Part shown: positions 8,285 through 16,605 of the stretch, piece by piece
How the letters are laid out: each line of letters opens with the position of its first letter
Position numbering within the stretch: position 1 is the stretch's first letter
NCBI RefSeq assembly: GCF_023161965.1
Contig: NZ_JALNTY010000001.1
Coordinates: 186,001-250,000 of the forward strand
Direction of reading: 5' to 3'
Length of the DNA: 64,000 bases
Origin: Anaerosoma tenue
GTDB taxonomy: Bacteria; Actinomycetota; Coriobacteriia; Anaerosomatales; Anaerosomataceae
The notes under the pieces: generated by a model
Told to the model about the DNA's origin: nothing
What the model saw: the letters and a program-made list of their open reading frames with translations, nothing else
Database searches by the model: none
Program-made: the position numbers and the translations under genes

Positions 8285-9699
8285 TTCGCATGGCTCCGAT
8301 TGGCAGCTCAGAGAAGGGTTCTCGGGTCTCTGATGGGCGCGCCGTAGCGTTACGAACGCTCTGGCCGCTGGCGGCAAGTCTGCTGATCGCCCTCGGGCTG
8401 TACAGGTTTGGGCTGGAACTCTTCGTGGCGATCGCAGCGGCTTCAATTGTCTCATGGATTGCATATCGCTTCCGGCGCCTCAGCGTCGTCGTGCTGCTTG
8501 TGTCGGTTCTGATTCCATCTCTTGTGCAGATGCTCCACCTTCTGCCCGTGGGGTGGGATGTGGTAGGTGGAGGCGTGCGGCTCTCGGACCTCGTGGTGAT
8601 TGGTATGTGGGGTGCGACCGCAGCGATACTCATGAACGGTAGAAACGCTTCGAGAGAAGTGCGTCTCCTGATGACGTTCTCCGTGGCTCTGGCGGTTGTG
8701 CTGGGGGTAGCCGTGGCGCGCAACTGGGGATCGTACGGCCTGAGTGCTCTCGGTGAGTTCAGGTTCAGGTATCTGATTCTTGGCCTGCCAGTGTACCTTG
8801 CCCTTGGGTTCAATCAGTCGATACTCCGCGCTTGGGCTGCAAAGTTGCTTGCCTGGGCTCCAGTCGTAGGTGTCATTCTTGCCCTGCCGCTGGTTGTCGC
8901 GGAGAAGGGAGTGGGCTTTGATGAGGCATCCCGCCTGTACCCGTCCTCGATATCCCTAGGGCTCTTGCTGGCTGTTGTCTGGATGGCGTTGCGGGGCATG
9001 AAGCAGGATGAGGTGCTGCATGGAGTCGCGTCATATGCGGCGATAGGTCTTGCGGGGTTCATCATACTCAAGGATGCTCACCGATCAGTCTGGCTCGTTG
9101 CGGCTGCATGTGTGTTGGTTCTGCTTGTCACTCGCGCGGTCGAGATCAGGCGGCTCTGGCTGTGGGTCATGGGGGTTGTTGTCGTCGGACTGCTCCTCAT
9201 CATCGGATTCGGTCCGACGGGGGGGATTGTTGCTGACTACGTCGCTACCCGGTCTCGGGCGTTCTTCAATCCCACGGAGGATCCGACGTCGTACTGGAGA
9301 CTCTCTGTGTGGAGGGCCTACTTGCAGCCGTTTCTGCAGGACCCGTTGTTCGGGCAGGGATTCGGCGGGTACTGGGATGTGTACGTTCCGGAGCTTGGGG
9401 CAAGGGTAATCACCTCACCACACAGCGTGTATGTTCAGACCCTCGTCAAGGTGGGACTCGTCGGACTGGCTTCGTTGCTGGCTTGGTTCGGAGTGTGCAT
9501 TCGGCTGCTGACAAAGGGTGTCGTTCTGAGGGATAGCGGCAACAGACCCCAGTGGGTTCTAGTCGTGATGGGGCTCGTGGCGATCGCGGCAACGCTGGCG
9601 TACGGTTCTGTCTATGCGTTGGACTTCTGGCCCCTCGCATGGCTGGGTCTCGGACTTGCGGAGCGGTTGCACGGCAATGCGGTGACCACCAGTGAGTGA
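8281..9699 (+). CDS. O-antigen polymerase/ligase-like membrane protein (Wzy_C family)
   Basis: This protein of about 472 residues has roughly 10-12 membrane helices. The large outer loop before the last helices carries 'YWRLSVWRAYLQPF', 'GQGFGGYWD' and 'SPHSVYVQTLVKVGLVG', the arrangement seen in Wzy_C (O-antigen ligase-like) proteins. In a Wzx/Wzz locus this is most likely the repeat-unit polymerase Wzy. A ligase is less likely, as no lipid A or outer-membrane genes are present. It starts at ATG 8281 in an ATGA overlap and overlaps the next gene by eight bases. As usual for the family, sequence conservation outside the loop is poor. Confidence 0.82.
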   Translation: MIRMAPIGSSEKGSRVSDGRAVALRTLWPLAASLLIALGLYRFGLELFVAIAAASIVSWIAYRFRRLSVVVLLVSVLIPSLVQMLHLLPVGWDVVGGGVRLSDLVVIGMWGATAAILMNGRNASREVRLLMTFSVALAVVLGVAVARNWGSYGLSALGEFRFRYLILGLPVYLALGFNQSILRAWAAKLLAWAPVVGVILALPLVVAEKGVGFDEASRLYPSSISLGLLLAVVWMALRGMKQDEVLHGVASYAAIGLAGFIILKDAHRSVWLVAAACVLVLLVTRAVEIRRLWLWVMGVVVVGLLLIIGFGPTGGIVADYVATRSRAFFNPTEDPTSYWRLSVWRAYLQPFLQDPLFGQGFGGYWDVYVPELGARVITSPHSVYVQTLVKVGLVGLASLLAWFGVCIRLLTKGVVLRDSGNRPQWVLVVMGLVAIAATLAYGSVYALDFWPLAWLGLGLAERLHGNAVTTSE

Positions 9700-10618
9700 C
9701 TTCGGCGGCCATCCTGCAGTGTGGGTGATAATCCCCGTTCGCAATCGCTGGGACCTGACCAAGACGTGTCTAGGGTCCCTTGTCGGGCAGACGTACTCGG
9801 CTTATTCGGTCGTCGTGATCGATGACGGTTCAACCGACGGCACCGCCGAGCATCTCGCTCAGGAGTTCCCAGAGGTGGCCGTGCTGTCAGGAGATGGCGA
9901 GCTATGGTGGACGGGGGCGACTGCGCTCGGGGTCGGCTGGGTGCTCGAACAGTGCTCTCAAGACGACTTCGTTCTGACGCTCAACAACGATACGACGGTC
10001 GATCCGGACTACATCGAGGTGCTACTAGGCGTTGCTGCGGCACGCCATCGCCGTGCCCTGATCGGCTCGGTGGCGGTGGACAATCGTGATTGCGACACCA
10101 TCGTGGACGGCGGTCCCCATATCAACTGGGTCACCGCCAAGGGCGGCTCGCACCACTCTGGGGAGTCACTTCAGACTGTGCGTGGTGATGGCATCGCGCA
10201 TACGGAGCCGGATCTACTACCCGGACGCGGGACGCTCATCCCCGTGCGATGCATTCGGGAGATCGGGAGCTTCGACGCGAAGCGTCTGCCGCACTACGGC
10301 GCCGATTACGAGTTCTCCGCGAGGGCCCGACGGGCGGGATATGGCCTTGTGATGTCGTACGAGGCTCCCGTCTACAGCGAGGTCGAGGCGACTGGCGTGA
10401 CCACGAAGCATGGTCGGCTCTCGTGGCGCGAGTTCGTGAAGATGTTCGCATCGAGGCGTTCGCCCGCATGCCTGCTGTATCGGTGGCGGTTCGCTATCTT
10501 GTCGGCACCACGGCACCTGGCGCCCATCTTCCTGGTGATGGACACGGCACGCGTGCTCCTCGGCGGGTTGCGTGACCAGCTCAGACACCAGCGACTGGGC
10601 AAGTCTGGTGGTGACTGA
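9692..10618 (+). CDS. GT2-family glycosyltransferase (rhamnosyltransferase-like)
   Basis: This 308-residue GT-A inverting enzyme has the N-terminal 'VIIPVRNRWDLTKTCLGSL' fold and DDGS at 44-47. The metal-binding region follows in LTLNNDTTVDPDY (NND at 98-100), then a 'GRGTLIPV..I..IGSFDAKRLPHYGADYE' acceptor segment. The pattern GELWWTGA plus NND is common among rhamnosyltransferase-type GT2 enzymes, but no dTDP-rhamnose genes are in this window, so the donor remains open. The GTG start at 9692 overlaps the polymerase gene by eight bases. A C-terminal hydrophobic, basic stretch may tether it to the membrane. Confidence 0.84.
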   Translation: MSDFGGHPAVWVIIPVRNRWDLTKTCLGSLVGQTYSAYSVVVIDDGSTDGTAEHLAQEFPEVAVLSGDGELWWTGATALGVGWVLEQCSQDDFVLTLNNDTTVDPDYIEVLLGVAAARHRRALIGSVAVDNRDCDTIVDGGPHINWVTAKGGSHHSGESLQTVRGDGIAHTEPDLLPGRGTLIPVRCIREIGSFDAKRLPHYGADYEFSARARRAGYGLVMSYEAPVYSEVEATGVTTKHGRLSWREFVKMFASRRSPACLLYRWRFAILSAPRHLAPIFLVMDTARVLLGGLRDQLRHQRLGKSGGD

Positions 10619-10620
10619 CG

Positions 10621-11700
10621 ATGAAGGTTGCGATCATCTACAAGTACGTTCCAGAGTATCGCGCTGCATTCTTCAATCTGCTTCGTGAGAGCGCCGCGTC
10701 TGCGGGAATCACCGTGGACCTGTTTGCTGGGGAGCCGGAGGCGCGGGATGCGCCTCGAGGCGATGCCGTGGAACTGCCCTGGGCACATCGTGTCAGCAAC
10801 TGCGAGATTCGACTCGGGTCGGCCGGAGCGCTCTATCAGCCGGTCCTGAGAGCCACTCGGGGGTATGATTTCGTGGTTGTTGAACAGGCGGCACGCCTGC
10901 TGTTCAACTATGCGGCGATGGCACTGTCGCGCATGGGTGGCCCTAGGGTCATCGCCTGGGGGCACGGTCGAGATCTCGGAAGTGGTGCACGTGAGGTGAC
11001 CGAGTGTCTCAAGCGTCACACACTGGACTGGCCGGACTTCTGGTTCGCGTATTCAGAGGGCACCAGGAGGTATCTTGAGGCGGCGGGCGTGCACAGCGGG
11101 CGAATCTCGGTCATTCACAATTCAAAGCAGGTCGAATGTGGAGGCTCCGTTGGCGAGAGCGGCGACGCACAGATGGTGTTTGTGGGGAGTCTTGAGTCGC
11201 ACAAACACCTTCAGTATGTGTTCGATGTAGCTGACTTGGTGAGGAGTCACGTCGTCGATGCACGGATGCTGTTTGTTGGCAGCGGCAGTGAGGCATTACT
11301 TGTTGACCGGTTCTGCGCGGCACGCCACTGGGCGACCCACATGCCTGCGACTCATGGTAAGGCATTGGGCGCAATCATGAGATCCTCTGCTGTCATGCTG
11401 AACCCTTATGGGGCGGGTCTTACAATCGTTGACGCCATTCAGTGCGGTTTGCCCATGGTCTTGGTTGATGGTGGCGGGCATGGCCCGGAGTACGAATACG
11501 TTGTGCCTGGTGTGAACGCGGTCGTCTGCCGATACGGAGTTACGACACATGAGTTCGCGGACGCTGTGACCGAGGTACTGACGAACGATAGTCATCGGGA
11601 CACGCTGGTCGAAGGCTGCCAAGCGAGTGCGCCATTCTGTTCCCTTGAGCGGATGGTTGACGATTTCATCAGTGGTCTTAGGAGTGCACAGAATGCGTGA
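10621..11700 (+). CDS. GT-B (GT4-like) glycosyltransferase
   Basis: This 359-residue protein starts with MKVAIIYKYVPEYRAAFF, the beginning typical of GT4-like enzymes that approach lipid-linked acceptors. It contains 'VIAWGHGRD', a donor-domain 'VFVGSLESHKHL' strand and 'NPYGAGLTIVDAIQCGLPMV', where the usual EX7E motif is replaced by a 'GAGLTIVDA' variant. The loss of the first glutamate is notable for this family and could reflect a divergent subfamily. The start is ATG 10621, two bases after the previous stop. It overlaps the acyltransferase gene by eight bases. Confidence 0.75.
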   Translation: MKVAIIYKYVPEYRAAFFNLLRESAASAGITVDLFAGEPEARDAPRGDAVELPWAHRVSNCEIRLGSAGALYQPVLRATRGYDFVVVEQAARLLFNYAAMALSRMGGPRVIAWGHGRDLGSGAREVTECLKRHTLDWPDFWFAYSEGTRRYLEAAGVHSGRISVIHNSKQVECGGSVGESGDAQMVFVGSLESHKHLQYVFDVADLVRSHVVDARMLFVGSGSEALLVDRFCAARHWATHMPATHGKALGAIMRSSAVMLNPYGAGLTIVDAIQCGLPMVLVDGGGHGPEYEYVVPGVNAVVCRYGVTTHEFADAVTEVLTNDSHRDTLVEGCQASAPFCSLERMVDDFISGLRSAQNA

Positions 11701-12262
11701 GTCTGTCTTCAGGTCCATGCGCCGTCTGGCACGACCGTTCATTCGACTCTGGGCGGTGCGTTCAAACGTGCGTATTGGTCGGCGAGTACACATAGGGCAT
11801 GGCAGCGTACTGTGGGCACCACACAGTCTTGAAGTGGCTGATGATGTGTACATCGGCAGACGGTGTACGGTGCGCGTTGACGGCGAGATAGGGTGGGCCG
11901 TGCTCATCTCGGATGATGTGGCTCTCATCGGACGACGTGACCACGATGTATGGCGTGCTGGCCGCCCCGCTAGGTACGCACCGTGGATCGGTGATGTCGC
12001 TAGTGAGACGCACCCAGTTGATTCGGTCATTGTGAGCGAGGATGTATGGATAGGTCATGGTGCGACCGTGCTTGGAGGGGTCTGTATCGGTCGAGGTGCA
12101 GTGATTGCGGCTGGCTCGGTGGTCACGCGTGACGTACCCGCGTACTCGGTCTACGCGGGCAATCCAGCGCGGGAGATCGGACGACGGTTTTCCGCCGAGG
12201 AGATCGGTGCCCACGAGGCGGCCCTATCCGCGCAGCGCAGGGCTAGGGAGTCGAGCGCTTAA
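11693..12262 (+). CDS. Left-handed beta-helix (hexapeptide) acyltransferase
   Basis: This 189-residue enzyme is of the LbH/XAT type, related to WcaF, CysE and NodL proteins. Isoleucine-led hexapeptide repeats run through the centre ('VRIGRRVHIGHGS', 'VWIGHGATVLGGVCIGRGA'), followed by 'VIAAGSVVTRDVPAYSVYAGNPAR', which is the classical end of the coenzyme-A binding helix. It should O- or N-acetylate a sugar of the repeat unit in the cytoplasm. The start chosen is ATG 11693, overlapping the upstream gene by eight bases. Its stop and the next start share a base (TAATG). It is the last clearly lower-G+C gene of the cassette. Confidence 0.88.
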   Translation: MRESVFRSMRRLARPFIRLWAVRSNVRIGRRVHIGHGSVLWAPHSLEVADDVYIGRRCTVRVDGEIGWAVLISDDVALIGRRDHDVWRAGRPARYAPWIGDVASETHPVDSVIVSEDVWIGHGATVLGGVCIGRGAVIAAGSVVTRDVPAYSVYAGNPAREIGRRFSAEEIGAHEAALSAQRRARESSA

Positions 12263-13035
12263 TGGCCATCCCCCTGTACGTTTCCGGCACGCAGGTTATG
12301 CAGGCAAACCAACAGGTGGTCGTTGAGTTGCTGGAACGTGACGTACGCGATGGGACTGCGTCCGTCTACGTCCTCGTCAACGCACACTCATCCAAGCTCC
12401 GCCGGGAGTCTCCCGAGTACGCGAGGCTTCTCGCTGACACCGAACGCTGTGTGAACCTTCCGGACGGCGCCTCGGTGACGTACGCCGCTCGCCTCCTCGG
12501 CTATGGTGACATCGGTCGCTGCCCGGGCCCCGACCTCATGGAAGCGGTTTGTGCGAAGGCGGCTGATCAGGGCACCCCGATCTTTCTGCTCGGCGGCGCT
12601 GAGGATGTCGCTCCCGCACTCGGGCAGTCTCTGCAATCGCGCCATGACGGTCTCATCGTCGCCGGCACCGCCACACCGCCGTTCGGCGAGTGGTCCCCTG
12701 ATGAGAGCCGCCGGCTCGTTGATGCCGTCCGCGCGTCGGGTGCCCGCATCCTGTTCATGGGTGTTTCGGCGCCTAAGCAGGAGATCTGGGCGTACGAGCA
12801 TCTCGATGAGCTCAAGATGCCGATCGTCTGCGTGGGGGCGGCTTTCGACTTTGGCACCGGTAGGAAAGCGCGTGCACCGGAGTGGATGCGCAAGGCGGGT
12901 ATCGAGTGGGTGCACCGGTTGTTGTCCGAGCCCGGCCGGATGTGGAGGCGCTACCTTGTTGGCAACACGCTCTTCATCTGGGATGTCATCAGATATGGGC
13001 GTCGCCCGGCGCCGTTACCTGACAGGCGTACCTGA
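12262..13035 (+). CDS. WecG/TagA/CpsF-family (GT26) glycosyltransferase
   Basis: The protein has 257 residues, the normal size for GT26. It shows the family features 'FLLGG..EDVA', 'ILFMGVSAPKQEIW', 'CVGAAFDFGTGRKARAPEWM' and the C-terminal 'GIEWVHRLLSEPGRMWRRY' membrane-binding appendage. TagA and WecG members transfer N-acetylmannosamine or its uronic acid to undecaprenyl-diphosphate-GlcNAc as an early step of teichoic acid or enterobacterial common antigen linkage. A UDP-GlcNAc 2-epimerase gene (19026) that makes the ManNAc donor is nearby, so a ManNAc transfer is a reasonable inference. Its start overlaps the acyltransferase stop by one base. Confidence 0.9.
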   Translation: MAIPLYVSGTQVMQANQQVVVELLERDVRDGTASVYVLVNAHSSKLRRESPEYARLLADTERCVNLPDGASVTYAARLLGYGDIGRCPGPDLMEAVCAKAADQGTPIFLLGGAEDVAPALGQSLQSRHDGLIVAGTATPPFGEWSPDESRRLVDAVRASGARILFMGVSAPKQEIWAYEHLDELKMPIVCVGAAFDFGTGRKARAPEWMRKAGIEWVHRLLSEPGRMWRRYLVGNTLFIWDVIRYGRRPAPLPDRRT

Positions 13036-13077
13036 TACCATGGTCGGCATACCGTTGAGGACCGCGAGGAGACCTGA

Positions 13078-14124
13078 ATGAAGCGCGCACTGATAACCGG
13101 CATCACTGGTCAGGACGGCTCGTATCTGGCTGAGCTGCTGCTTGAGAAGGGCTACGAGGTCCACGGCATCATTCGTCGGGCATCCACCTTCAATACGGAC
13201 CGTATCGACCATCTCTACCAGGATCCGCATGAGGAGGGTGTCCGGCTCTTCCTGCACTATGGCGACCTCACGGATGGCACCGGGCTGCGCCGGATCGTGG
13301 AGAGCGTCCGTCCGCATGAGGTCTACAACCTGGGCGCGCAATCGCACGTGAAGGTCAGCTTCGATCAGCCGGAGTACACGGCGGACGTGGTGGGCACCGG
13401 CACGCTGCGGCTCTTCGACGCGGTGCGCGACTACTGCGATACCACCGGTTGTGCGGTGCGCATCTACCAGGCGGGGTCGTCGGAGATGTTCGGCGCGGCG
13501 CCGCCCCCGCAGCGGCTCGACACACCGTTCTACCCGCGCAGTCCCTACGCCGTGGCAAAGGTGGCCGGGTACTGGTACGGGGTGAACTACCGTGAGGCAT
13601 ACGGGATGTTCATCGCCAACGGCATCCTCTTCAACCACGAGTCGGAGCGCAGGGGCGAGACCTTCGTCACCCGCAAGATCACGCGGGCGGTGGGCCGGAT
13701 CAAGCACGGGCTCCAGGACAAGCTGTTCCTGGGCAACCTCGAGGCCAAGCGCGACTGGGGCTATGCGCCCGATTACGTTGAGGCGATGTGGCTGATGCTC
13801 CAGCAGGACGTGCCGGGCGACTACCTCATCGCCACAGGAGAGGCGTACTCGGTGCGGGAGTTCGCCGAAGCGGCCTTCGCAGAGGTGGGGCTCAACTGGC
13901 AGGACTACGTGGAGATCGATCCGCGGTACTTCCGGCCAACGGAGGTGGACTACCTGCTTGGTGAGGCCACAGCAACACGCGAGCAGCTCGGTTGGCAGCC
14001 AAAGGTCGGGTTCGCAGAGCTGGTGAAACGCATGGTGGCGTACGATCTGGAGCTGGCTGCACAGGAGAAGACGCTGAGCGACGCGGGCCACAAGGTGAAC
14101 CTTCGGAGCGTGACGCATGGATAA
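13078..14124 (+). CDS. gmd: GDP-mannose 4,6-dehydratase
   Basis: This 348-residue extended short-chain dehydrogenase converts GDP-D-mannose to GDP-4-keto-6-deoxymannose in the cytoplasm. It has the NADP-binding [10 protein letters not shown] loop at residues 8-17, IIRRAS, the '[13 protein letters not shown]' segment and the YAVAK catalytic Tyr-Lys pair at about 157-161. '[20 protein letters not shown]' and '[14 protein letters not shown]' are strongly conserved in Gmd. It overlaps the GDP-fucose synthase gene by eight bases, and together they supply GDP-L-fucose. G+C returns to core values within this gene. Confidence 0.96.
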   Translation: MKRALITGITGQDGSYLAELLLEKGYEVHGIIRRASTFNTDRIDHLYQDPHEEGVRLFLHYGDLTDGTGLRRIVESVRPHEVYNLGAQSHVKVSFDQPEYTADVVGTGTLRLFDAVRDYCDTTGCAVRIYQAGSSEMFGAAPPPQRLDTPFYPRSPYAVAKVAGYWYGVNYREAYGMFIANGILFNHESERRGETFVTRKITRAVGRIKHGLQDKLFLGNLEAKRDWGYAPDYVEAMWLMLQQDVPGDYLIATGEAYSVREFAEAAFAEVGLNWQDYVEIDPRYFRPTEVDYLLGEATATREQLGWQPKVGFAELVKRMVAYDLELAAQEKTLSDAGHKVNLRSVTHG

Positions 14125-15046
14125 GACGTCCGGGATCTACATTGCCGGCCACCGGGGGCTCGTGGGATCGGCGATCGTGCGGCGGCTCGAGGCTGCCGGG
14201 TACACGAACCTCATCACGCGAACGCACTCGGAAGTGGATCTCACGGACCAGGCGGCCGTGGAGGCATTCTTCCAGGCTGAGCGACCGGAGTACGTCTTCC
14301 TCGCCGCGGCCAAGGTGGGCGGGATCCTGGCCAACAGCACCTACCCGGCCGACTTCATCCGTGAGAATCTGCAGATCCAGACCAACGTGATCCACTCGGC
14401 ATACCGCAGTGGCGTCAAGAAGTTGGAGTTCCTCGGCAGCAGCTGCATCTACCCCAAGCTCGCACCGCAGCCCATCAAGGAGGAGTACCTGCTTACCGGG
14501 CCGCTTGAGCCCACCAACGAGGCGTATGCGATCGCCAAGATCGCGGGCATCGTGATGACCAACAGTTATCGGCGACAGCACGGCTTCAACGGCATCAGCC
14601 TGATGCCCACCAACCTCTACGGGCCTGGTGACAACTACGATCTCCAGAGCTCGCATGTGTTGCCGGCCTTGATCCGCAAGTTCCACGAGGCAAAGGTGCG
14701 TGGCGAAGGTGAGGTTGTCGTGTGGGGTACGGGTGCCCCGCTGCGCGAGTTCCTGCACGTGGACGACCTCGCGGATGCAGCCGTCTTCCTCATGGAGAAT
14801 TACGACGAAGAAGAGATCATCAACGTCGGAGTGGGCGAGGACATCTCGATCGGCGACCTCGCGCGTCTGGTGGCTGAGGTAGTGGGATTCGAGGGGGAGA
14901 TCGTGTTCGACACGTCGAAGCCCGACGGAACGCCACGCAAACTCCTGGATGTCTCGCGACTGTTCGACATGGGCTGGCGCCCGAAGTTCGACCTGCGGAG
15001 CGGTATCGAGGACGCGTACCGATGGTTCGTGGAGAACGTGGGGTGA
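14117..15046 (+). CDS. fcl: GDP-L-fucose synthase (GDP-4-keto-6-deoxymannose 3,5-epimerase-reductase)
   Basis: This 309-residue protein has the GHRGLVGSA cofactor loop near the N-terminus, '[14 protein letters not shown]', '[10 protein letters not shown]', 'YAIAK' at about residues 137-141 and '[12 protein letters not shown]', all hallmarks of Fcl/WcaG. It uses the product of the upstream Gmd to make GDP-L-fucose for the surface polymer. The start overlaps gmd by eight bases and the stop forms GTGA with the next gene, so the three are one operon. Length and active-site order match the family; no oddities were seen. Confidence 0.96.
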   Translation: MDKTSGIYIAGHRGLVGSAIVRRLEAAGYTNLITRTHSEVDLTDQAAVEAFFQAERPEYVFLAAAKVGGILANSTYPADFIRENLQIQTNVIHSAYRSGVKKLEFLGSSCIYPKLAPQPIKEEYLLTGPLEPTNEAYAIAKIAGIVMTNSYRRQHGFNGISLMPTNLYGPGDNYDLQSSHVLPALIRKFHEAKVRGEGEVVVWGTGAPLREFLHVDDLADAAVFLMENYDEEEIINVGVGEDISIGDLARLVAEVVGFEGEIVFDTSKPDGTPRKLLDVSRLFDMGWRPKFDLRSGIEDAYRWFVENVG

Positions 15047-16506
15047 GCGCAGGGGTGGCGCCTCAGTTCCTGGATCGCACCACGCGGAAGCGCGTGCTGG
15101 TGTGGGTGCTGCTCATCGTTGACGCCGTGACGCTGCTCATCGCAACGCTGGGGGCCACGTGGATCCGCTTCTCGACGTTGTATGCGGGCGTGGGCATCGA
15201 GAACATCAGCGCCGACGTGTCCTACTGGCAGGTTGCGTTCGTGGTCTGGGCGCTGTGGTTGGGCATGCTGTACCGGGAGGGCCTCTACGACCTGGAGCGG
15301 CTCACCTGGGGGGCCGGGGAGTTCTCCCGCGTGCTGCGTGCGCTCGGCATCGGCGTGGTGGGGTTCATCCTGCTCACGTACGTGCTCAAGACTCCAGGTC
15401 TGTCGCGTGCCTGGACGCTGCTCGCGTTCGCCATCGCGGTGGTGACCGTGAGCGGAGGACGACTCGCCGTGCGCACATGGCTGCGTCGCCAGCGGCTCGC
15501 AGGCCGCATGCATCGCCGTACGCTCGTTGTGGGCGACAACGCTGAAGGCGAGCGCATCGTGCACCGTCTGCTCGACAGTCCCGAGCAGGGGCTTACGCCG
15601 GTGGGATGCCTGGCTGCGGCCCGTGCGGACAGTCTTGCGCTCGATTACTGCTCGGAGATCGTCCCCAAGCTTGGGTACGCGCGGGAGATCGCCCGGGTGG
15701 TACGGGAACATGAGATCGACACGGTGATCATTGCCGGCTCCGCATTCGAGCACGAGGTGATCTCGCGCATCATCAGCGAGCTCCGCGACATCGACGTTTC
15801 AACCCATGTGTCGTCGGGTCTCTTCGAGGTGCTCACCTCGCGTGTGCTCGTGCGCGACATCGCCGGCGTTCCGCTCATGACGGTGGCGCCGGTGTCGTTC
15901 TCGGCGGCGAATCTCCGCACCAAGCGCGTGTTCGATCTCACGCTGGCCACCCTCGGCGTGGTCCTCGGCCTGCCTGTGTGGCTGCTGCTGATCGCCGCGA
16001 TCAAGATCGACTCGCGGGGTCCGGTCTTCTATCGACAGACACGCGTGGGCAAAGACGGCGCGGAGTTCGGCATGTTCAAGTTCCGGTCGATGTACAGAGA
16101 TGCTGACGAGCGGCTGAAGGAGCTGCGGGCGCAGAACGAGGCCACCGGTCCGCTCTTCAAGATGAAGAACGATCCCAGGGTCACGAAGGTGGGGAAGTGG
16201 ATGCGGAAGTTCTCGATCGACGAGTTCCCGCAGCTGCTCAACGTGATCCGCGGAGAGATGTCGCTGGTAGGCCCCCGGCCTCCGCTGCCGCACGAGACCG
16301 AGCAGTACACAGACCATCACTGGCGCCGCATGGAGGTCCCGCCGGGGATGACGGGGCTGTGGCAGGTCTCCGGCCGCTCGTCGCTCACGTTCGATGAGAT
16401 GATCCGCCTCGACCTCTACTACATCGAGAACTGGAGCGTGGGCTTCGACCTGTCGCTGCTCATGCGCACGGTCCCGGCAGTGATCTTCGCTCGCGGGGCG
16501 TACTGA
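15043..16506 (+). CDS. Polyprenyl-phosphate hexose-1-phosphate transferase (WbaP/WcaJ type)
   Basis: This initiating phosphoglycosyltransferase of about 487 residues should load the first sugar-1-phosphate onto undecaprenyl phosphate. The N-terminal half has four membrane helices and a Rossmann-like CoA_binding_3 domain ('[19 protein letters not shown]'). The C-terminal Bac_transf domain begins near residue 296 with '[15 protein letters not shown]', continues with '[23 protein letters not shown]' and '[16 protein letters not shown]' type elements, and ends '[16 protein letters not shown]', '[10 protein letters not shown]'. The start is GTG 15043, overlapping the fcl stop; ATG 15022 would add seven residues. 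The first sugar cannot be fixed from sequence. Confidence 0.93.
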   Translation: MSAGVAPQFLDRTTRKRVLVWVLLIVDAVTLLIATLGATWIRFSTLYAGVGIENISADVSYWQVAFVVWALWLGMLYREGLYDLERLTWGAGEFSRVLRALGIGVVGFILLTYVLKTPGLSRAWTLLAFAIAVVTVSGGRLAVRTWLRRQRLAGRMHRRTLVVGDNAEGERIVHRLLDSPEQGLTPVGCLAAARADSLALDYCSEIVPKLGYAREIARVVREHEIDTVIIAGSAFEHEVISRIISELRDIDVSTHVSSGLFEVLTSRVLVRDIAGVPLMTVAPVSFSAANLRTKRVFDLTLATLGVVLGLPVWLLLIAAIKIDSRGPVFYRQTRVGKDGAEFGMFKFRSMYRDADERLKELRAQNEATGPLFKMKNDPRVTKVGKWMRKFSIDEFPQLLNVIRGEMSLVGPRPPLPHETEQYTDHHWRRMEVPPGMTGLWQVSGRSSLTFDEMIRLDLYYIENWSVGFDLSLLMRTVPAVIFARGAY

Positions 16507-16523
16507 GGAGGGGCGGCCACCCC

Positions 16524-16571
16524 TCGACACGTCAGTGCGGTGTGGTACATTCTCTAGAATCCTAGATTACA
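16524..16571 (+). promoter_or_regulatory. Candidate promoter and AT-rich inverted repeats before the CWB2 protein gene
   Basis: TCGACA at 16524-16529 and TACATT at 16546-16551 are separated by 16 bases and would make an acceptable sigma-70-type promoter. Just downstream lie two short inverted repeats, ATTCT-CT-AGAAT (16549-16560) and TCTAG-AATC-CTAGA (16553-16566), in an otherwise GC-rich setting. They could be an operator. A six-base stem (16508-16525) upstream may weakly end the preceding operon. Confidence 0.4.
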
Positions 16572-16605
16572 TAGGTAGGCCTGGTTGTCCTGTCGGGAGG
16601 GGTGT

